A DNA stretch of 64,000 nucleotides from NCBI GenBank assembly GCA_964547105.1, contig CAZJLO010000002.1, forward strand, positions 43,538 to 107,537. The letters run 5' to 3'. Below are positions 50,529 through 59,261 of this stretch, one piece after another (the stretch's first letter is position 1; each line of letters opens with the position of its first letter). This DNA comes from RXOA01 sp964547105. Lineage in GTDB: Bacteria > Bipolaricaulota > Bipolaricaulia > UBA7950 > UBA9294. The translations under genes were made by a program, and so were the position numbers. The notes beneath the pieces were generated by a model. It saw only the letters and a list, made by a program, of their open reading frames with translations. It did not search any database and was not told the origin of the DNA.

Positions 50529-50915
50529 ATGATCACGCCGAACAACTGGAGACTCGAGATGAGCGCCGGCCCGATCTTTGTGCAGATTGGCGCCAATGTC
50601 CGGCAGCTGCTTGCGCGAGCCGATCTACTGCCGGGTGACAAGCTGCCTTCGGCGCGCGATCTCGCCGCAAAGCTGGGAGTGAACCCCAATACGGTCGTGC
50701 ATGCCTACCGAGAGCTAGAGAGGAGCAAAGTGATCGAGACGAAGAGGGGCCTGGGAACATTCGTTCGCGAAGATGCTCCGATCGCCGAAATGCGCAGGGA
50801 GCTTCTTCGGGCGGCGGCAGTCGGTTTCGCCGACGAGATCCAGCGGCTGGGCGTGCCTGCGTGGGAAGCGCTCGCCGCCCTGGAGGAGGTTTGGGATGCT
50901 GGCAAGGCTGAGTGA
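50529..50915 (+). CDS. GntR-family regulator, YtrA subfamily
   Basis: A 128-residue repressor: 'GPIFVQIGANVRQLLARADLLPGDKLPSARDLAAKLGVNPNTVVHAYRELERSKVIETKRGLGTFV' is the GntR winged helix; the short C-terminal tail marks the YtrA group that controls ABC transporters. No Shine-Dalgarno lies before the ATG, and the promoter is about 8 nt away (leaderless). Overlaps the ATPase gene by 20 nt. Confidence 0.9.
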   Translation: MITPNNWRLEMSAGPIFVQIGANVRQLLARADLLPGDKLPSARDLAAKLGVNPNTVVHAYRELERSKVIETKRGLGTFVREDAPIAEMRRELLRAAAVGFADEIQRLGVPAWEALAALEEVWDAGKAE

Positions 50916-51576
50916 CGTGACAAAGAGATACCTGCGCGGTGAGGGGCTGCGGAGTGTGACACTGGATTTCCCGGCGGGGGAAGTGGTCGGTGTGCTAGGT
51001 CTCAACGGGAGCGGAAAGTCGACAATGCTGAAAATCCTTGCCGGGTTGCTGGTTCCCTCGGAAGGAACAGCAACGGTATTCGGCGGAGCCCCAAGACGCA
51101 ATCGTGCTCGCGTGGTCTACTTGGGGGAAACGGATGCGCTCTGGGCATGGATGACTCCCGCGGACGCGGAGCGGTTCATGGTGGGACTCTATGGCGACTT
51201 TGACGTGGTTCGGTTCAACGAACTCCTTGACGGACTCGAGGTTCCGCGGCGCAAGACCAAGGCAATGTCCAAGGGAGAGCGAGGCCGGCTACGGCTGGCG
51301 ATGGCGCTGGCAAGAAACGCGCGCCTGTATCTGCTGGACGAACCGCTGGCAGGGATCGACCTTCTGTCTCGTGAGAAAATCCTTACCTCGATTGTGAAGG
51401 AGTGGCACACAGACGAGACGATCCTCCTCTCTACCCACGAAGTTGCCGAAGCGGAGGCGCTGTTCGACCGAGTCGTACTCCTTCGCGAAGGACGGCTGGC
51501 ACTGGATGCAGGTGCCGAACAGCTTCGTAGTGGCGGGCGCAGTGTAGTGGACGTGTTCCGGGAGGTGTTGTCGTGA
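50896..51576 (+). CDS. ABC transporter ATP-binding protein
   Basis: A 226-residue ATPase: Walker A 'GLNGSGKSTM', the signature replaced by 'MSKGERGRLRLAMALARN', Walker B 'LYLLDEPLAGID', H-loop 'LLSTHEVAEAE'. ATG 50896 has GGAGGAGG upstream, inside gntR. Pairs with the membrane protein that follows (GTGA overlap). In YtrA-controlled systems this is an exporter or stress-response transporter. Confidence 0.92.
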   Translation: MLARLSDVTKRYLRGEGLRSVTLDFPAGEVVGVLGLNGSGKSTMLKILAGLLVPSEGTATVFGGAPRRNRARVVYLGETDALWAWMTPADAERFMVGLYGDFDVVRFNELLDGLEVPRRKTKAMSKGERGRLRLAMALARNARLYLLDEPLAGIDLLSREKILTSIVKEWHTDETILLSTHEVAEAEALFDRVVLLREGRLALDAGAEQLRSGGRSVVDVFREVLS

Positions 51577-52358
51577 CGTTCTGGAGGCAGTTCAACACGC
51601 TGATGTGGGTGGAGGCGCGCCGATCTTGGGTGTGGGCGGTTGCTCTCGTGGGATCGCTCCTCTTCTGGGCATGGGGGATGAACCAGGTGGATCTGGTCGA
51701 TCCCGCTGAGCAGCTCGGCGTGCGAGCGATCATCTTGGTGGTGGCGTGTGGAATCGGCGCGATCGTCCTCTGCTTGATGGTCGGTCGCATCCGCGCGGAG
51801 ACGCGGCACGGGCAGTACCAGGTGCTGTTGCTGACTCCTCCCAGTGGATACGTCCATGTTGCCGTCCGCTTCCTGTTCGCGGGGGTCACCGCCATCATCT
51901 ACTACGTCATTGTCGGCGGATTGGCATGGTGGGCGATCGCGCAAGCCCATCTCCAGTTGGATGCGGGGAGTGTCGCGCAACTGGTGATCGCCTGTCCGCT
52001 CTATGGCGTTGCCGTGGGGATGATCCCTGTTTTGGCGTGGACGCTTCTCCTGATGGTGTTCATCAGCTCGTACCGCATTGCGGGACCGGGATGGATTCCC
52101 GGCACGGTGATGATCTTGGCGACGCCGTTTCTTGGCCGCTGGATTGTGGAGGGCATTTGGCGAGTTTCCTACCGTCTCCCCGGCTGGCGGCTGTTCGAGG
52201 GGCTGCGTGCGGCAATCGACACGGCGGCATGGGAAGCCGAAGTGGAGGGATTTCAAGGGGTGTTTGCGTTGCCGCAAGAGCCGTTGTGGATCATGCTTGC
52301 CCTCTCGGCACTGATGTTGGCCGTTGCCGGGCGGATCTGGCAGGAGGTGGAGGGATGA
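51573..52358 (+). CDS. ABC-2-type membrane protein
   Basis: A 261-residue inner-membrane protein with about six hydrophobic segments ('SWVWAVALVGSLLFWAWGM', 'AIILVVACGIGAIVLCLMVG', 'FLFAGVTAIIYYVIVGGLAWW', 'VAVGMIPVLAWTLLLMVFI', 'LSALMLAVAGRIW'). Permease partner of the preceding ATPase. GTG start overlapping the ATPase stop (GTGA) and ATGA overlap with the next small gene, so tightly coupled. Confidence 0.87.
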   Translation: MTFWRQFNTLMWVEARRSWVWAVALVGSLLFWAWGMNQVDLVDPAEQLGVRAIILVVACGIGAIVLCLMVGRIRAETRHGQYQVLLLTPPSGYVHVAVRFLFAGVTAIIYYVIVGGLAWWAIAQAHLQLDAGSVAQLVIACPLYGVAVGMIPVLAWTLLLMVFISSYRIAGPGWIPGTVMILATPFLGRWIVEGIWRVSYRLPGWRLFEGLRAAIDTAAWEAEVEGFQGVFALPQEPLWIMLALSALMLAVAGRIWQEVEG

Positions 52359-52516
52359 CACAGGCTTTCCTGATTGTCGTTCGGATCGCGCTCGTAGCGC
52401 TCGTTGGATGGTGGGCGTACAGGCTTTGGTTTGGCACATCGAGCTGGACGACTCGTGCTGCAGCGGTGGTTTTTTGCGGCGCGCTCGCGTGGCAGATTGT
52501 TGGAGGAGCGCTGTGA
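52355..52516 (+). CDS. Small membrane protein in the YtrA-type operon
   Basis: A 53-residue protein with two hydrophobic stretches (FLIVVRIALVALVGWWAYRLWF and AAAVVFCGALAWQIVGGAL). ATG overlaps the permease stop by 4 nt and has GGAGG-type sequence upstream (caggaggtggaggg). No known family recognised. Possibly an accessory subunit of the transporter. Confidence 0.6.
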   Translation: MTQAFLIVVRIALVALVGWWAYRLWFGTSSWTTRAAAVVFCGALAWQIVGGAL

Positions 52517-52541
52517 TGGGAATCGGAGCTTGGGAGGGATG

Positions 52542-53447
52542 ATGCGAAAGGGTTGGCCAGTGCGTGTAGGGTTCATCTTCGTTGTGGCAATGGCAGGATC
52601 GTTGTTGATCCTTACCGGCTGTGACGAATACGGTGGTTCATCGTTCCAAGTGGAGCGAAGCGAGGAGATTCCAGTCGAGGCCGTGTCGCCGATGCTGCTC
52701 GATGTGGATTCGAGCAATGGGCATGTCACCGTCATCGGTGATGACACGGCAACAGGCGTCACAGTGGTCGCCACGCTTCGTGCCAACGGAGACAGCGAGA
52801 AGGAAGCCGAGGAGCGCCTTGGACGCATTGTCTATCGCGTTGAGCAGCAGAATGATCGGGTCCTCATTCTGTTTGATGCCAGTGCCCAGGACGATGACGT
52901 GCGGCGCCACGCATCGGTTGACTTCGACATCACCGTACCGACGGTCTGTGATGTGCTTGCCGACACGAGTAACGGGGCCATCACGCTGGAAACGATCATC
53001 GGAACGGCGAATCTGACAACAAGCAACGGCTCGATTGACGTGTATGACGTCTCCGGCGATCTGCGGCTGGATACGTCCAATGGACGGATCGACGTGTCGC
53101 GTGTAGAAGGAGACATCGATGCTGACACGTCGAACGGCGAGGTGTGGATCCATCGAACGATCGGACGAGTCATCGCGGAAAGCAGCAATGGCTCGATCCG
53201 ATTCGAGGGGACCCTCATCGGAGCGGACAACAGCCTAACGACCGGGAATGGCAGCGTGACACTTGCGATTGCCGAAGATGCATCAATCGCGATTGAGGCG
53301 AGGACGAGCATCGGCTCGATCTCCTCCAGGTTGCTGCTTGACGGGGATACGGAAGGGCGAGAGTGGACGGCGACCCTGAACGCACCGACCGATGTTGCCG
53401 TCAGTCTGAGAACGACCAATGGCTCGATCCGCATCGAGGGTATGTGA
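52542..53447 (+). CDS. DUF4097-family beta-helix lipoprotein
   Basis: A 301-residue lipoprotein: lipobox LTGC near residue 27. The mature part consists of repeats with the core SNGxI about every 19-22 residues ('DTSNGAITLETIIG', 'TTSNGSIDVYDVSG', 'DTSNGRIDVSRVEG', 'DTSNGEVWIHRTIG', 'ESSNGSIRFEG', 'RTTNGSIRIEG'), the DUF4097 signature that predicts a right-handed beta-helix. ATG 52542 gives a better spacing to GGAGG than the ATG one codon earlier. Last gene of the YtrA operon. Confidence 0.87.
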   Translation: MRKGWPVRVGFIFVVAMAGSLLILTGCDEYGGSSFQVERSEEIPVEAVSPMLLDVDSSNGHVTVIGDDTATGVTVVATLRANGDSEKEAEERLGRIVYRVEQQNDRVLILFDASAQDDDVRRHASVDFDITVPTVCDVLADTSNGAITLETIIGTANLTTSNGSIDVYDVSGDLRLDTSNGRIDVSRVEGDIDADTSNGEVWIHRTIGRVIAESSNGSIRFEGTLIGADNSLTTGNGSVTLAIAEDASIAIEARTSIGSISSRLLLDGDTEGREWTATLNAPTDVAVSLRTTNGSIRIEGM

Positions 53448-53921
53448 TTCTTGGTTGAGGATACACGGCAAGCGACGGTTGGGGCGTCCTTCGAGGGATC
53501 CTGGCTCAGAAATCCTTAGGTGACGCCACTTGGATCACGGCGTGTTCGTTTGGCCGAGAGCCGTCTGCGTGATTGACTGAGCCGGCACGTCCGTCGGATG
53601 GATTGGGGGCGCCTTGGTGGGGTTCTCCCTTCTTCCCCAGTGTGAAACCTCGGGTGCCAGGGGGCGGGTCCCGGATATAGGGTCCGAACCGGAATTCCGG
53701 ATCTGACGAGGTTGCTCAAGGCACTGTTCCGGCATGGATCTTCTTGTCCGGATCGGACGCGAACCTGTTGTGCGAAGCGGGTTTCTCCAGTCGTACTCGG
53801 TTGCGTTAGGTGGAATCAAGATGCAGCATCTAGACGGTGACTGCGAAACCTCGTATGGTGAGAGTGTGCGAACGCGACTGACGGGCGGGGAAGTCGACCA
53901 AATCCGTTCAGAGGAGCCGAC
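53448..53921. other. Intergenic region without recognised gene
   Basis: 474 nt between the DUF4097 gene and the pyruvate-kinase-C-like gene. GC-rich with short chance frames on both strands. A 63-codon plus-strand frame at 53734-53925 overlaps the next start as ATGA but has no RBS and no recognisable family. Confidence 0.4.
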
Positions 53922-54530
53922 ATGACCGAAGCCGAGCGCGACGACGAACGTAGGGTGGAGTGGTTTGAACTCCCGGGCCCTGAGAACACCGACGCTGTCA
54001 TCCGATGCGTATCGCGACGCCTTTCCGAGGGCGATCTGCATCACGTCGTAGTCGCTTCCGGAACGGGCGAGACTGCGGCTCAACTAATGGCGTACATCGA
54101 TGAGTTCGATGCTCAGATCATCTGCGTCACCCATCATGCGGGCTTCTCAGGTGACGACGAAGTCGAATTGGAACGAGCCTACGTGTCCCAGCTGCGCAAG
54201 GGCGGCGCATCGATTCTTACAGCGACGCACGCACTCAGCGGCGTCGGTCGATCGATCAGCAAGACGTTCGGCGGAGTGACCCCGGTGGAGCTGATCGCTG
54301 CCGTTCTCCGTCTGTTCGGCCAGGGTACCAAGGTGTGCGTCGAGATTGCCGTCATGGCAGCAGATAGCGGGCTCGTTCCCACCGATCAAGACATTCTCTG
54401 TATTGGAGGAACAGGACGCGGAGCCGATACCGCGCTTGTCCTGCGTCCTTCCCACATGGATCGCTTCTTTGATCTCCGGATTCGCGAAGAACTCTGCCGG
54501 CCCGTTCGGGATCGACAAGAATCAGCGTAG
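53922..54530 (+). CDS. Pyruvate-kinase C-terminal-domain-like protein (COG1751 type)
   Basis: A 202-residue protein: 'NTDAVIRCVSRRLSEGDLHHVVVASGTGETAAQLMAY', 'IICVTHHAGFSGDDEVEL', 'LRKGGASILTATHALSGVGRSISKTFGGVTPVELIAAVLRLFGQGTKVCVEIAVMAADSGLV' and 'ILCIGGTGRGADTALVLRP' match the stand-alone PK_C-like family found in archaea and anaerobic bacteria. Function unknown; the fold suggests phosphate-ligand binding. ATG 53922 has GAGGAG upstream. Confidence 0.85.
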   Translation: MTEAERDDERRVEWFELPGPENTDAVIRCVSRRLSEGDLHHVVVASGTGETAAQLMAYIDEFDAQIICVTHHAGFSGDDEVELERAYVSQLRKGGASILTATHALSGVGRSISKTFGGVTPVELIAAVLRLFGQGTKVCVEIAVMAADSGLVPTDQDILCIGGTGRGADTALVLRPSHMDRFFDLRIREELCRPVRDRQESA

Positions 54531-54594
54531 ATGAAGAGGTTCCTCTTTCTTGGCTGCGTGTTGGAGTGGGATCGGGATTGGGATTTGTGTTGCA

Positions 54595-56856
54595 TCATGC
54601 GTGACGTGCGGCGAGACCGAGCCGTCGGACAAGCGTCACATAGCGGACATCTTGGCGATCTCGGAACGGATCGAGAAGGGGTTCGATCGCTGCTTCCATG
54701 AGCCACGGGCATCGACGGTCGACGGCCTGTTCGAGATGCCGGAATCCCATCTCGGAATCCCCTGCGGCAAGCGCAATCAGCCCCAGCACCGCTGGCAGAT
54801 CGCTGGAGTTCCCCGCGAGCTGCTCCGCGGTCTTGCGGTGAGACTCCCCGTCAGTCGTTCTCCCGGCGATGAAACATGCAGCGGAGCGCCGTCCGGCGAT
54901 CCACAGGGCGAGACGTGCATCTGTCGGCGTTGCTCGCTTTGACGCAAGGTCAAACGCTGCAAACGCCTTGTCGAAATCCCCTAAGCACGTGTGTGCAACA
55001 GCTTTGTGAAACCCAACCCATCCCCACGCACCCGGACGCAGATCTGACAGTTCTTGCAGGTCGATGAGCTCATGAAATCGACGTCGCAGTCGCAGCAAGC
55101 GGGCGAATCGTGCAGGCATTTCCTGCCATGGAAGACGCTCAATCCATGGGTCGGCAGTCTCTCCTTGACCCAGGAGTGTCAACGTCAGCGCGATGGCGCC
55201 AATCGCCTTCAAGTCCTTTGGATCATCTTTCGCGGCCTGCCGGGCCTGCGCCAGTGCCTCATCCCACTCAAAGCATGACAGGTTCAATTCGGCAAGGTGA
55301 GAACGGACTCCACTGAATGTCGGATCGATTTCCAAAGCCCGCGTAAACTGAGCCTTCGCCTCCTCAATTCGGCCTACCTTGCGAAGCAGATCGCCACGAG
55401 AAGCGACGATGACTGGGGAGCGCGGACTAGCCTCCACTGCGAGCTGGCTTTCGGCGAGGGCATCTCCCTTGCGTCCCATCTCGGAGAGCAGCAAGCTGTA
55501 CCACTGGTGAGCGCTCGCGTAGCTTGGATTCAAGAGGATCGCATCCCGGTAACTTCTTTCTGCGGCGACAAGATCTCCCTCAAGGTATTGCATCACAAGT
55601 CCGAGCGCGGCATGTGCTTCGGCGAGCTGCGGATTCAGTGATAGGGCCTTCTCGGCGGCGCTCCGAGCCTTCCTGTATGCCTCTTGCGGCTTCATGTATC
55701 CGCGGTCGGCAAGGATCGCGTAGGTGTCGGAAAGTCCCGCATACGCGGGTGCGAATGTCGGATCGATGTGAGCGGCCTTCCGAAACATTTCGAGTGCTCG
55801 GACAAGACCGGCCCTGCTACGCTTATTCCAGTAGTGTCTTCCTTTCAGATAGGCGGTGCATGCCGGTTCGGCGCAAGTCGAGTCTATCTCGCTCTGGGGA
55901 ACCAACTGCAGCCGCAACGTGTGTGCAACGCATTCGGCAATCTCCGACTGGACGGCGAACACATCTTCCACATTTCGATCGAACCGGTCGGACCACAGAT
56001 GCGCCTCCGTGGAGACGTCCACCAATTGAACGTGGATTCGAAAACGCTCCGCGGCACGGCGCACGCTTCCTTCGAGTACGGTTCCGACTCCCAACTCACG
56101 TCCGATCTGGGCGATCGTCCGGCGTTGAGTCTTGTAGGTCATCACCGAGGTCTGAGAGATGACGTGCATCCCTGGGACTTTCGAGAGCGCGTAGGTCAGT
56201 TCCTCGGTCATTCCGTCGGTGAAGTAGGTGTCCTCGGGATCGGCGCCGATGCATGTCAGCGGCAGCACGGCGACGCGGGATCGATTGGGGGCGATTCGCG
56301 GAGAGCGGCCGAGCATCGACAAGGATGCCGCGCGATCCTCCCAGGGGAGAACGATCTGGTGGACCTCGAGCGACTGCCTCACGTTCTTCAGATCATGGTA
56401 TCCAAGACTGACCAGAGGCGCCTCGATCTTGTTCCAGACCTGATCGCGGATTGCCGATGTCAGAACGATTCCGCTTGACGGAGCGAGCGCCTCAATCCTG
56501 GAGGTAATGTTGACGCCATCTCCGAAGATGTCTCCTTCTCGGTGCACAACATCTCCCACATGAAGTCCGATCCGGACTTCGATACGACGAGGATCAGGAG
56601 CCGCCGAGTTTCGCTCATGGAGTGCCGATTGAATGTCGATTGCGCAGCGAGCCGCATCGAGTGCACTTCGGAATTCCACCAAGAATCCATCGCCGGTGTT
56701 CTTGACAAGCTGGCCGTTGTAGCGGACGAGGATTGATTTGAGCAGATGATTGTGTTCTTCCAGTAGCTCCAGCGCTAGGGCTTCATCGGCCTGAACTTGT
56801 GCGGTATAGCCGACGATGTCCGTCAGCATCAAGGCGCTGAGGCTGCGCTCATCCAT
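54595..56856 (-). CDS. Class III adenylate/guanylate cyclase with TolB-like domain and TPR repeats
   Basis: A 753-residue signalling protein. Residues 1-165: cyclase domain with 'SALMLTDIVGYTAQ' and 'KNTGDGFLVEFRS' (metal Asp residues) and 'IFGDGVNITSRIEAL' (Asn/Arg transition-state pair). About 190-310: 'RVAVLPLTCIGADPEDTYFTDGMTEELTYALSKVPGMHVISQTSVMTYK...LEGSVRRAAERFRIHVQLVDVSTEAHLWSDRFDR', the TolB/FlgO-like domain usual in this architecture. The rest consists of TPR repeats ('SASAEKALSLNPQLAEAHAALGLV' style). No membrane segment; soluble cNMP signalling. Confidence 0.9.
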   Translation of the reverse strand: MDERSLSALMLTDIVGYTAQVQADEALALELLEEHNHLLKSILVRYNGQLVKNTGDGFLVEFRSALDAARCAIDIQSALHERNSAAPDPRRIEVRIGLHVGDVVHREGDIFGDGVNITSRIEALAPSSGIVLTSAIRDQVWNKIEAPLVSLGYHDLKNVRQSLEVHQIVLPWEDRAASLSMLGRSPRIAPNRSRVAVLPLTCIGADPEDTYFTDGMTEELTYALSKVPGMHVISQTSVMTYKTQRRTIAQIGRELGVGTVLEGSVRRAAERFRIHVQLVDVSTEAHLWSDRFDRNVEDVFAVQSEIAECVAHTLRLQLVPQSEIDSTCAEPACTAYLKGRHYWNKRSRAGLVRALEMFRKAAHIDPTFAPAYAGLSDTYAILADRGYMKPQEAYRKARSAAEKALSLNPQLAEAHAALGLVMQYLEGDLVAAERSYRDAILLNPSYASAHQWYSLLLSEMGRKGDALAESQLAVEASPRSPVIVASRGDLLRKVGRIEEAKAQFTRALEIDPTFSGVRSHLAELNLSCFEWDEALAQARQAAKDDPKDLKAIGAIALTLTLLGQGETADPWIERLPWQEMPARFARLLRLRRRFHELIDLQELSDLRPGAWGWVGFHKAVAHTCLGDFDKAFAAFDLASKRATPTDARLALWIAGRRSAACFIAGRTTDGESHRKTAEQLAGNSSDLPAVLGLIALAAGDSEMGFRHLEQAVDRRCPWLMEAAIEPLLDPFRDRQDVRYVTLVRRLGLAARHA

Positions 56857-57085
56857 GGTTATCCCTCCTGTTCGCCGGGGCTGATCAGAGCAGATGCGCC
56901 TTGGCTATTGTAGATGGTCGGCGTAGCGCAACCAAACACCGAGGACCTTGTGCACGTGCGTTCAGCAGTGGACGCTGCCCGGACTCCCAGTCGCGACCGA
57001 GGGACTCAACGGAGTATGGCGTCGATCCGCACGCGCCACCAGAGCCGCTTCCCAGCGACGGGGCAGATCTCGATGATGGCTGGAC
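56857..57085. other. Region between cyclase gene and DUF1622 remnant
   Basis: 229 nt with no recognised gene. The shifted DUF1622 frame stays open here to 56885, but the predicted sequence (Ser/Gly/Pro-rich) no longer resembles the family. Confidence 0.35.
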
Positions 57086-57417
57086 TGTCATTCCGTCGGC
57101 AAGTTCTCGATCGAGGAAGAGCCTGATCGCGGTTCGGATCACGACAATACCCGCTTGCACGGCTACTTCATGAGGTGCTGGATGGCGGATGCCCAGACGA
57201 TGTTCGAGGCAACCGGGAACTCCAAGCCGAGAAGCAAGTGCGATCCGAGCTGATGACGCAGAGCTTCGCGAACTGAGCACACACCGGCAGTGCACGTACG
57301 GTGGATCTCGGATCGAAGGATCCTCCATCCCATGATGGCGCACCCCCATACGATGACCAGCACGCCAAATGCTCCGATCACCCGAGATACATGAGCAAGG
57401 ATGAACATCACGCGCAT
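57086..57417 (-). pseudogene. DUF1622-family membrane protein, frameshifted
   Basis: The first frame (57163-57417) encodes an N-terminal membrane helix (VIGAFGVLVIVWGCAIMGW) and the DUF1622 core 'REALRHQLGSHLLLGLEFPVASNIVWASAIQHL', then stops. The next frame continues from about 57170 with 'EVAVQAGIVVIRTAIRLFLDRELADG', which is the expected DUF1622 C-terminal helix (IVVIRT...F...E). So one gene is split by a single frameshift, real or a sequencing/assembly error. Confidence 0.65.
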
Positions 57418-57528
57418 CTCCCACGTGCGATCCTATCAACCAGAGGCACGCCGGTGAATTGCGCCGCCCGATGCGACTCGGTGGACGATTCGTAGAGCGG
57501 GCTTGGTGCAGCGGGGTTCCGGATGTGG

Positions 57529-58530
57529 CTACTCGACCTCATCGGATGCGGAAGGCGGTGGGGGGGCAATGGGTTCCGCGAAGTAGTCGTTTCGCCAGAC
57601 TTCGATCTCTCCATCCTCGAAGATGAGTGACAATCCGAGCATCTCGTCTCCGCGCGCATAGAGACGGCCTTCACTGAGCGGGCCATGGAGGTGGTAGAGG
57701 TCGACTTCAAGAGCGACGCCACCTGACGAAATCATCACGGTGTCGACACGTTCGACGGACATCCGCGGCAACACGTCCCCTTCGCCGCCCTGCGCCGTTC
57801 CTGGCGGCCCTCCAAACATCAGCATGTCGAATTCGGCTTCGGGTTCGCCCCGTGCGGTAAGGATCGCAGGGAGCAGCGCGTAGCTGGAGAAAGTTCCGAT
57901 AACGATTGCTTGGTCCGGCGAGATCGTGCGCGTAATCAGGTCACTGCCGGTCGTCCATTCGACGGTGTCTTCGAAGAACGTCGCCTCGACCAGCATGTCC
58001 TGTCCGAGCGGTGCTTGAGTCGTCAGACGATAGAATCGAGGACGGCCGTCTCGACCGACGACGAGTTCCTGCTGGAAAGAGATGCGGAGCGTGACGAGTA
58101 CGACTCTGAAGAAGAACTCCCCCGTCGTGCTCAACCGAATGGAATCCTCTTCGTTGCGTATCTCGAACTGCTCCTGGCCGAATGGCTTGGCATCGCTCGC
58201 CATTCTCAAGAGTCCGGAAAGCTCTGTCCAAGCGACTTGATCAGGCTGCGCCGGCGGCAACTTGGCGGTGCTTACCGATGGAAAGACGAACACGGGGTAG
58301 GGCAGGGTAAGTGGCTCAACTGGAGAGCGGCTGATGGGCGGCGGAGCGGCATTGACCGGATCGAACCAGCTCTCGGGGAGTGGTCGTTGTACATCGGACG
58401 TAAGGGCATCCAACGAAGGGGAATCGGGCATCGTCAGGACGAATACAATGATCAAAGCGGCGATTGCTGCAACGACAACCCCCAAAATGGAGCCGCCGAT
58501 GATGAGAATGCGCTTCCTCGTTTTTCTCAT
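57529..58530 (-). CDS. Membrane-anchored protein of unknown function
   Basis: A 333-residue protein: a basic start (MRKTRKR), one N-terminal membrane helix (ILIIGGSILGVVVAAIAALIIVFVLTM), and a Pro-rich linker before a beta-rich outer domain ('FFFRVVLVTLRISFQQELVVGRDGRPRFYRLTTQAPLG', 'VALEVDLYHLHGPLSEGRLYARGDEMLGLSLIFEDGEIEVWRNDYF'). It ends in an acidic/Pro tail. I recognise no family. ATG 58530 has GGGAGA upstream; the frame is open further upstream but without good starts. Divergent from the P-loop gene. Confidence 0.75.
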   Translation of the reverse strand: MRKTRKRILIIGGSILGVVVAAIAALIIVFVLTMPDSPSLDALTSDVQRPLPESWFDPVNAAPPPISRSPVEPLTLPYPVFVFPSVSTAKLPPAQPDQVAWTELSGLLRMASDAKPFGQEQFEIRNEEDSIRLSTTGEFFFRVVLVTLRISFQQELVVGRDGRPRFYRLTTQAPLGQDMLVEATFFEDTVEWTTGSDLITRTISPDQAIVIGTFSSYALLPAILTARGEPEAEFDMLMFGGPPGTAQGGEGDVLPRMSVERVDTVMISSGGVALEVDLYHLHGPLSEGRLYARGDEMLGLSLIFEDGEIEVWRNDYFAEPIAPPPPSASDEVE

Positions 58531-58664
58531 GCCATCTCCCTGTCCACGCTCGTCAGTGTAGCGGCATCTGCCCACGACACGGAGAGAAGAAGTGAAGCGT
58601 TGGTGAGGTTCCGGTGTCGAATGCCGTATCCTCTCGGAATGACGCTGCTCGCGGAGGACGACGG

Positions 58665-59261
58665 TTGAACGAAGATCGCCCGGGCGGATCGCCGAAACGG
58701 TCTGCATGTCAGGCGTGCAAGATTCATGTGGTCGGTACGTCGGGATCCGGCAAGACCACATTTGCCGCCTCCCTTGCCGGGCGTCTCGGCATCCCTTACG
58801 TGGAGATGGATGCCTTGTTCTGGGGGCCGGGGTGGTCGAAGACCCCTGATGACGTGTTTCGACAGAAGGTCGAATCGGCAACGCAGGGAGCTGCTTGGGT
58901 GATCGATGGGAACTACAGCCGAGTTCGCGATCTGGTTTGGCGGCGTGCGGATGTGGTGATTTGGCTTGACTACCGGTTGGCGGTCACGGTGTTTCGCGTG
59001 GTTCGCCGGACGGTGCGCCGTAGCCTGACGCACGAGGAACTCTGGCATGGCAACCGCGAGCGTTTCCGGACGTCGTTTCTCTCCAGGGAATCGATCGTTT
59101 TGTGGACACTTCGAACCTACTGGCGGCGGAAACGCGATTACACCGAGTTGGCGCAACGGAGCGAGGACTTCCAGCTTCATGTGGTTCGTCTTCGTTCCAC
59201 GTGCCAGGCGCGTCAGTTGCTGAGGAATCCCCACGGCCTTCTAGGGTTGGGAGCAGCATGA
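58665..59261 (+). CDS. P-loop nucleotide kinase-like protein (FlaR/topology-modulation type)
   Basis: A 198-residue adenylate-kinase-like protein: Walker A 'VVGTSGSGKTTFAASLAGRLGIPYVEMDALFWGPGW', 'WVIDGNYSRVRDLVWRRADVVIWLDYRL', and a C-terminal Arg-rich lid 'YWRRKRDYTELAQ', typical of the FlaR-like 'DNA topology modulation' family whose substrate is unknown. TTG 58665 is chosen (GGAGG 7 nt upstream); GTG 58614 would add 17 residues. ATGA overlap with the transporter gene. Confidence 0.83.
   Translation: MNEDRPGGSPKRSACQACKIHVVGTSGSGKTTFAASLAGRLGIPYVEMDALFWGPGWSKTPDDVFRQKVESATQGAAWVIDGNYSRVRDLVWRRADVVIWLDYRLAVTVFRVVRRTVRRSLTHEELWHGNRERFRTSFLSRESIVLWTLRTYWRRKRDYTELAQRSEDFQLHVVRLRSTCQARQLLRNPHGLLGLGAA

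Noticed and set aside
53734..53925. 63-codon frame overlapping the start of the PK-C-like gene
   Set aside because: No Shine-Dalgarno, no family and composition like the surrounding non-coding DNA; the ATGA overlap alone is weak evidence.
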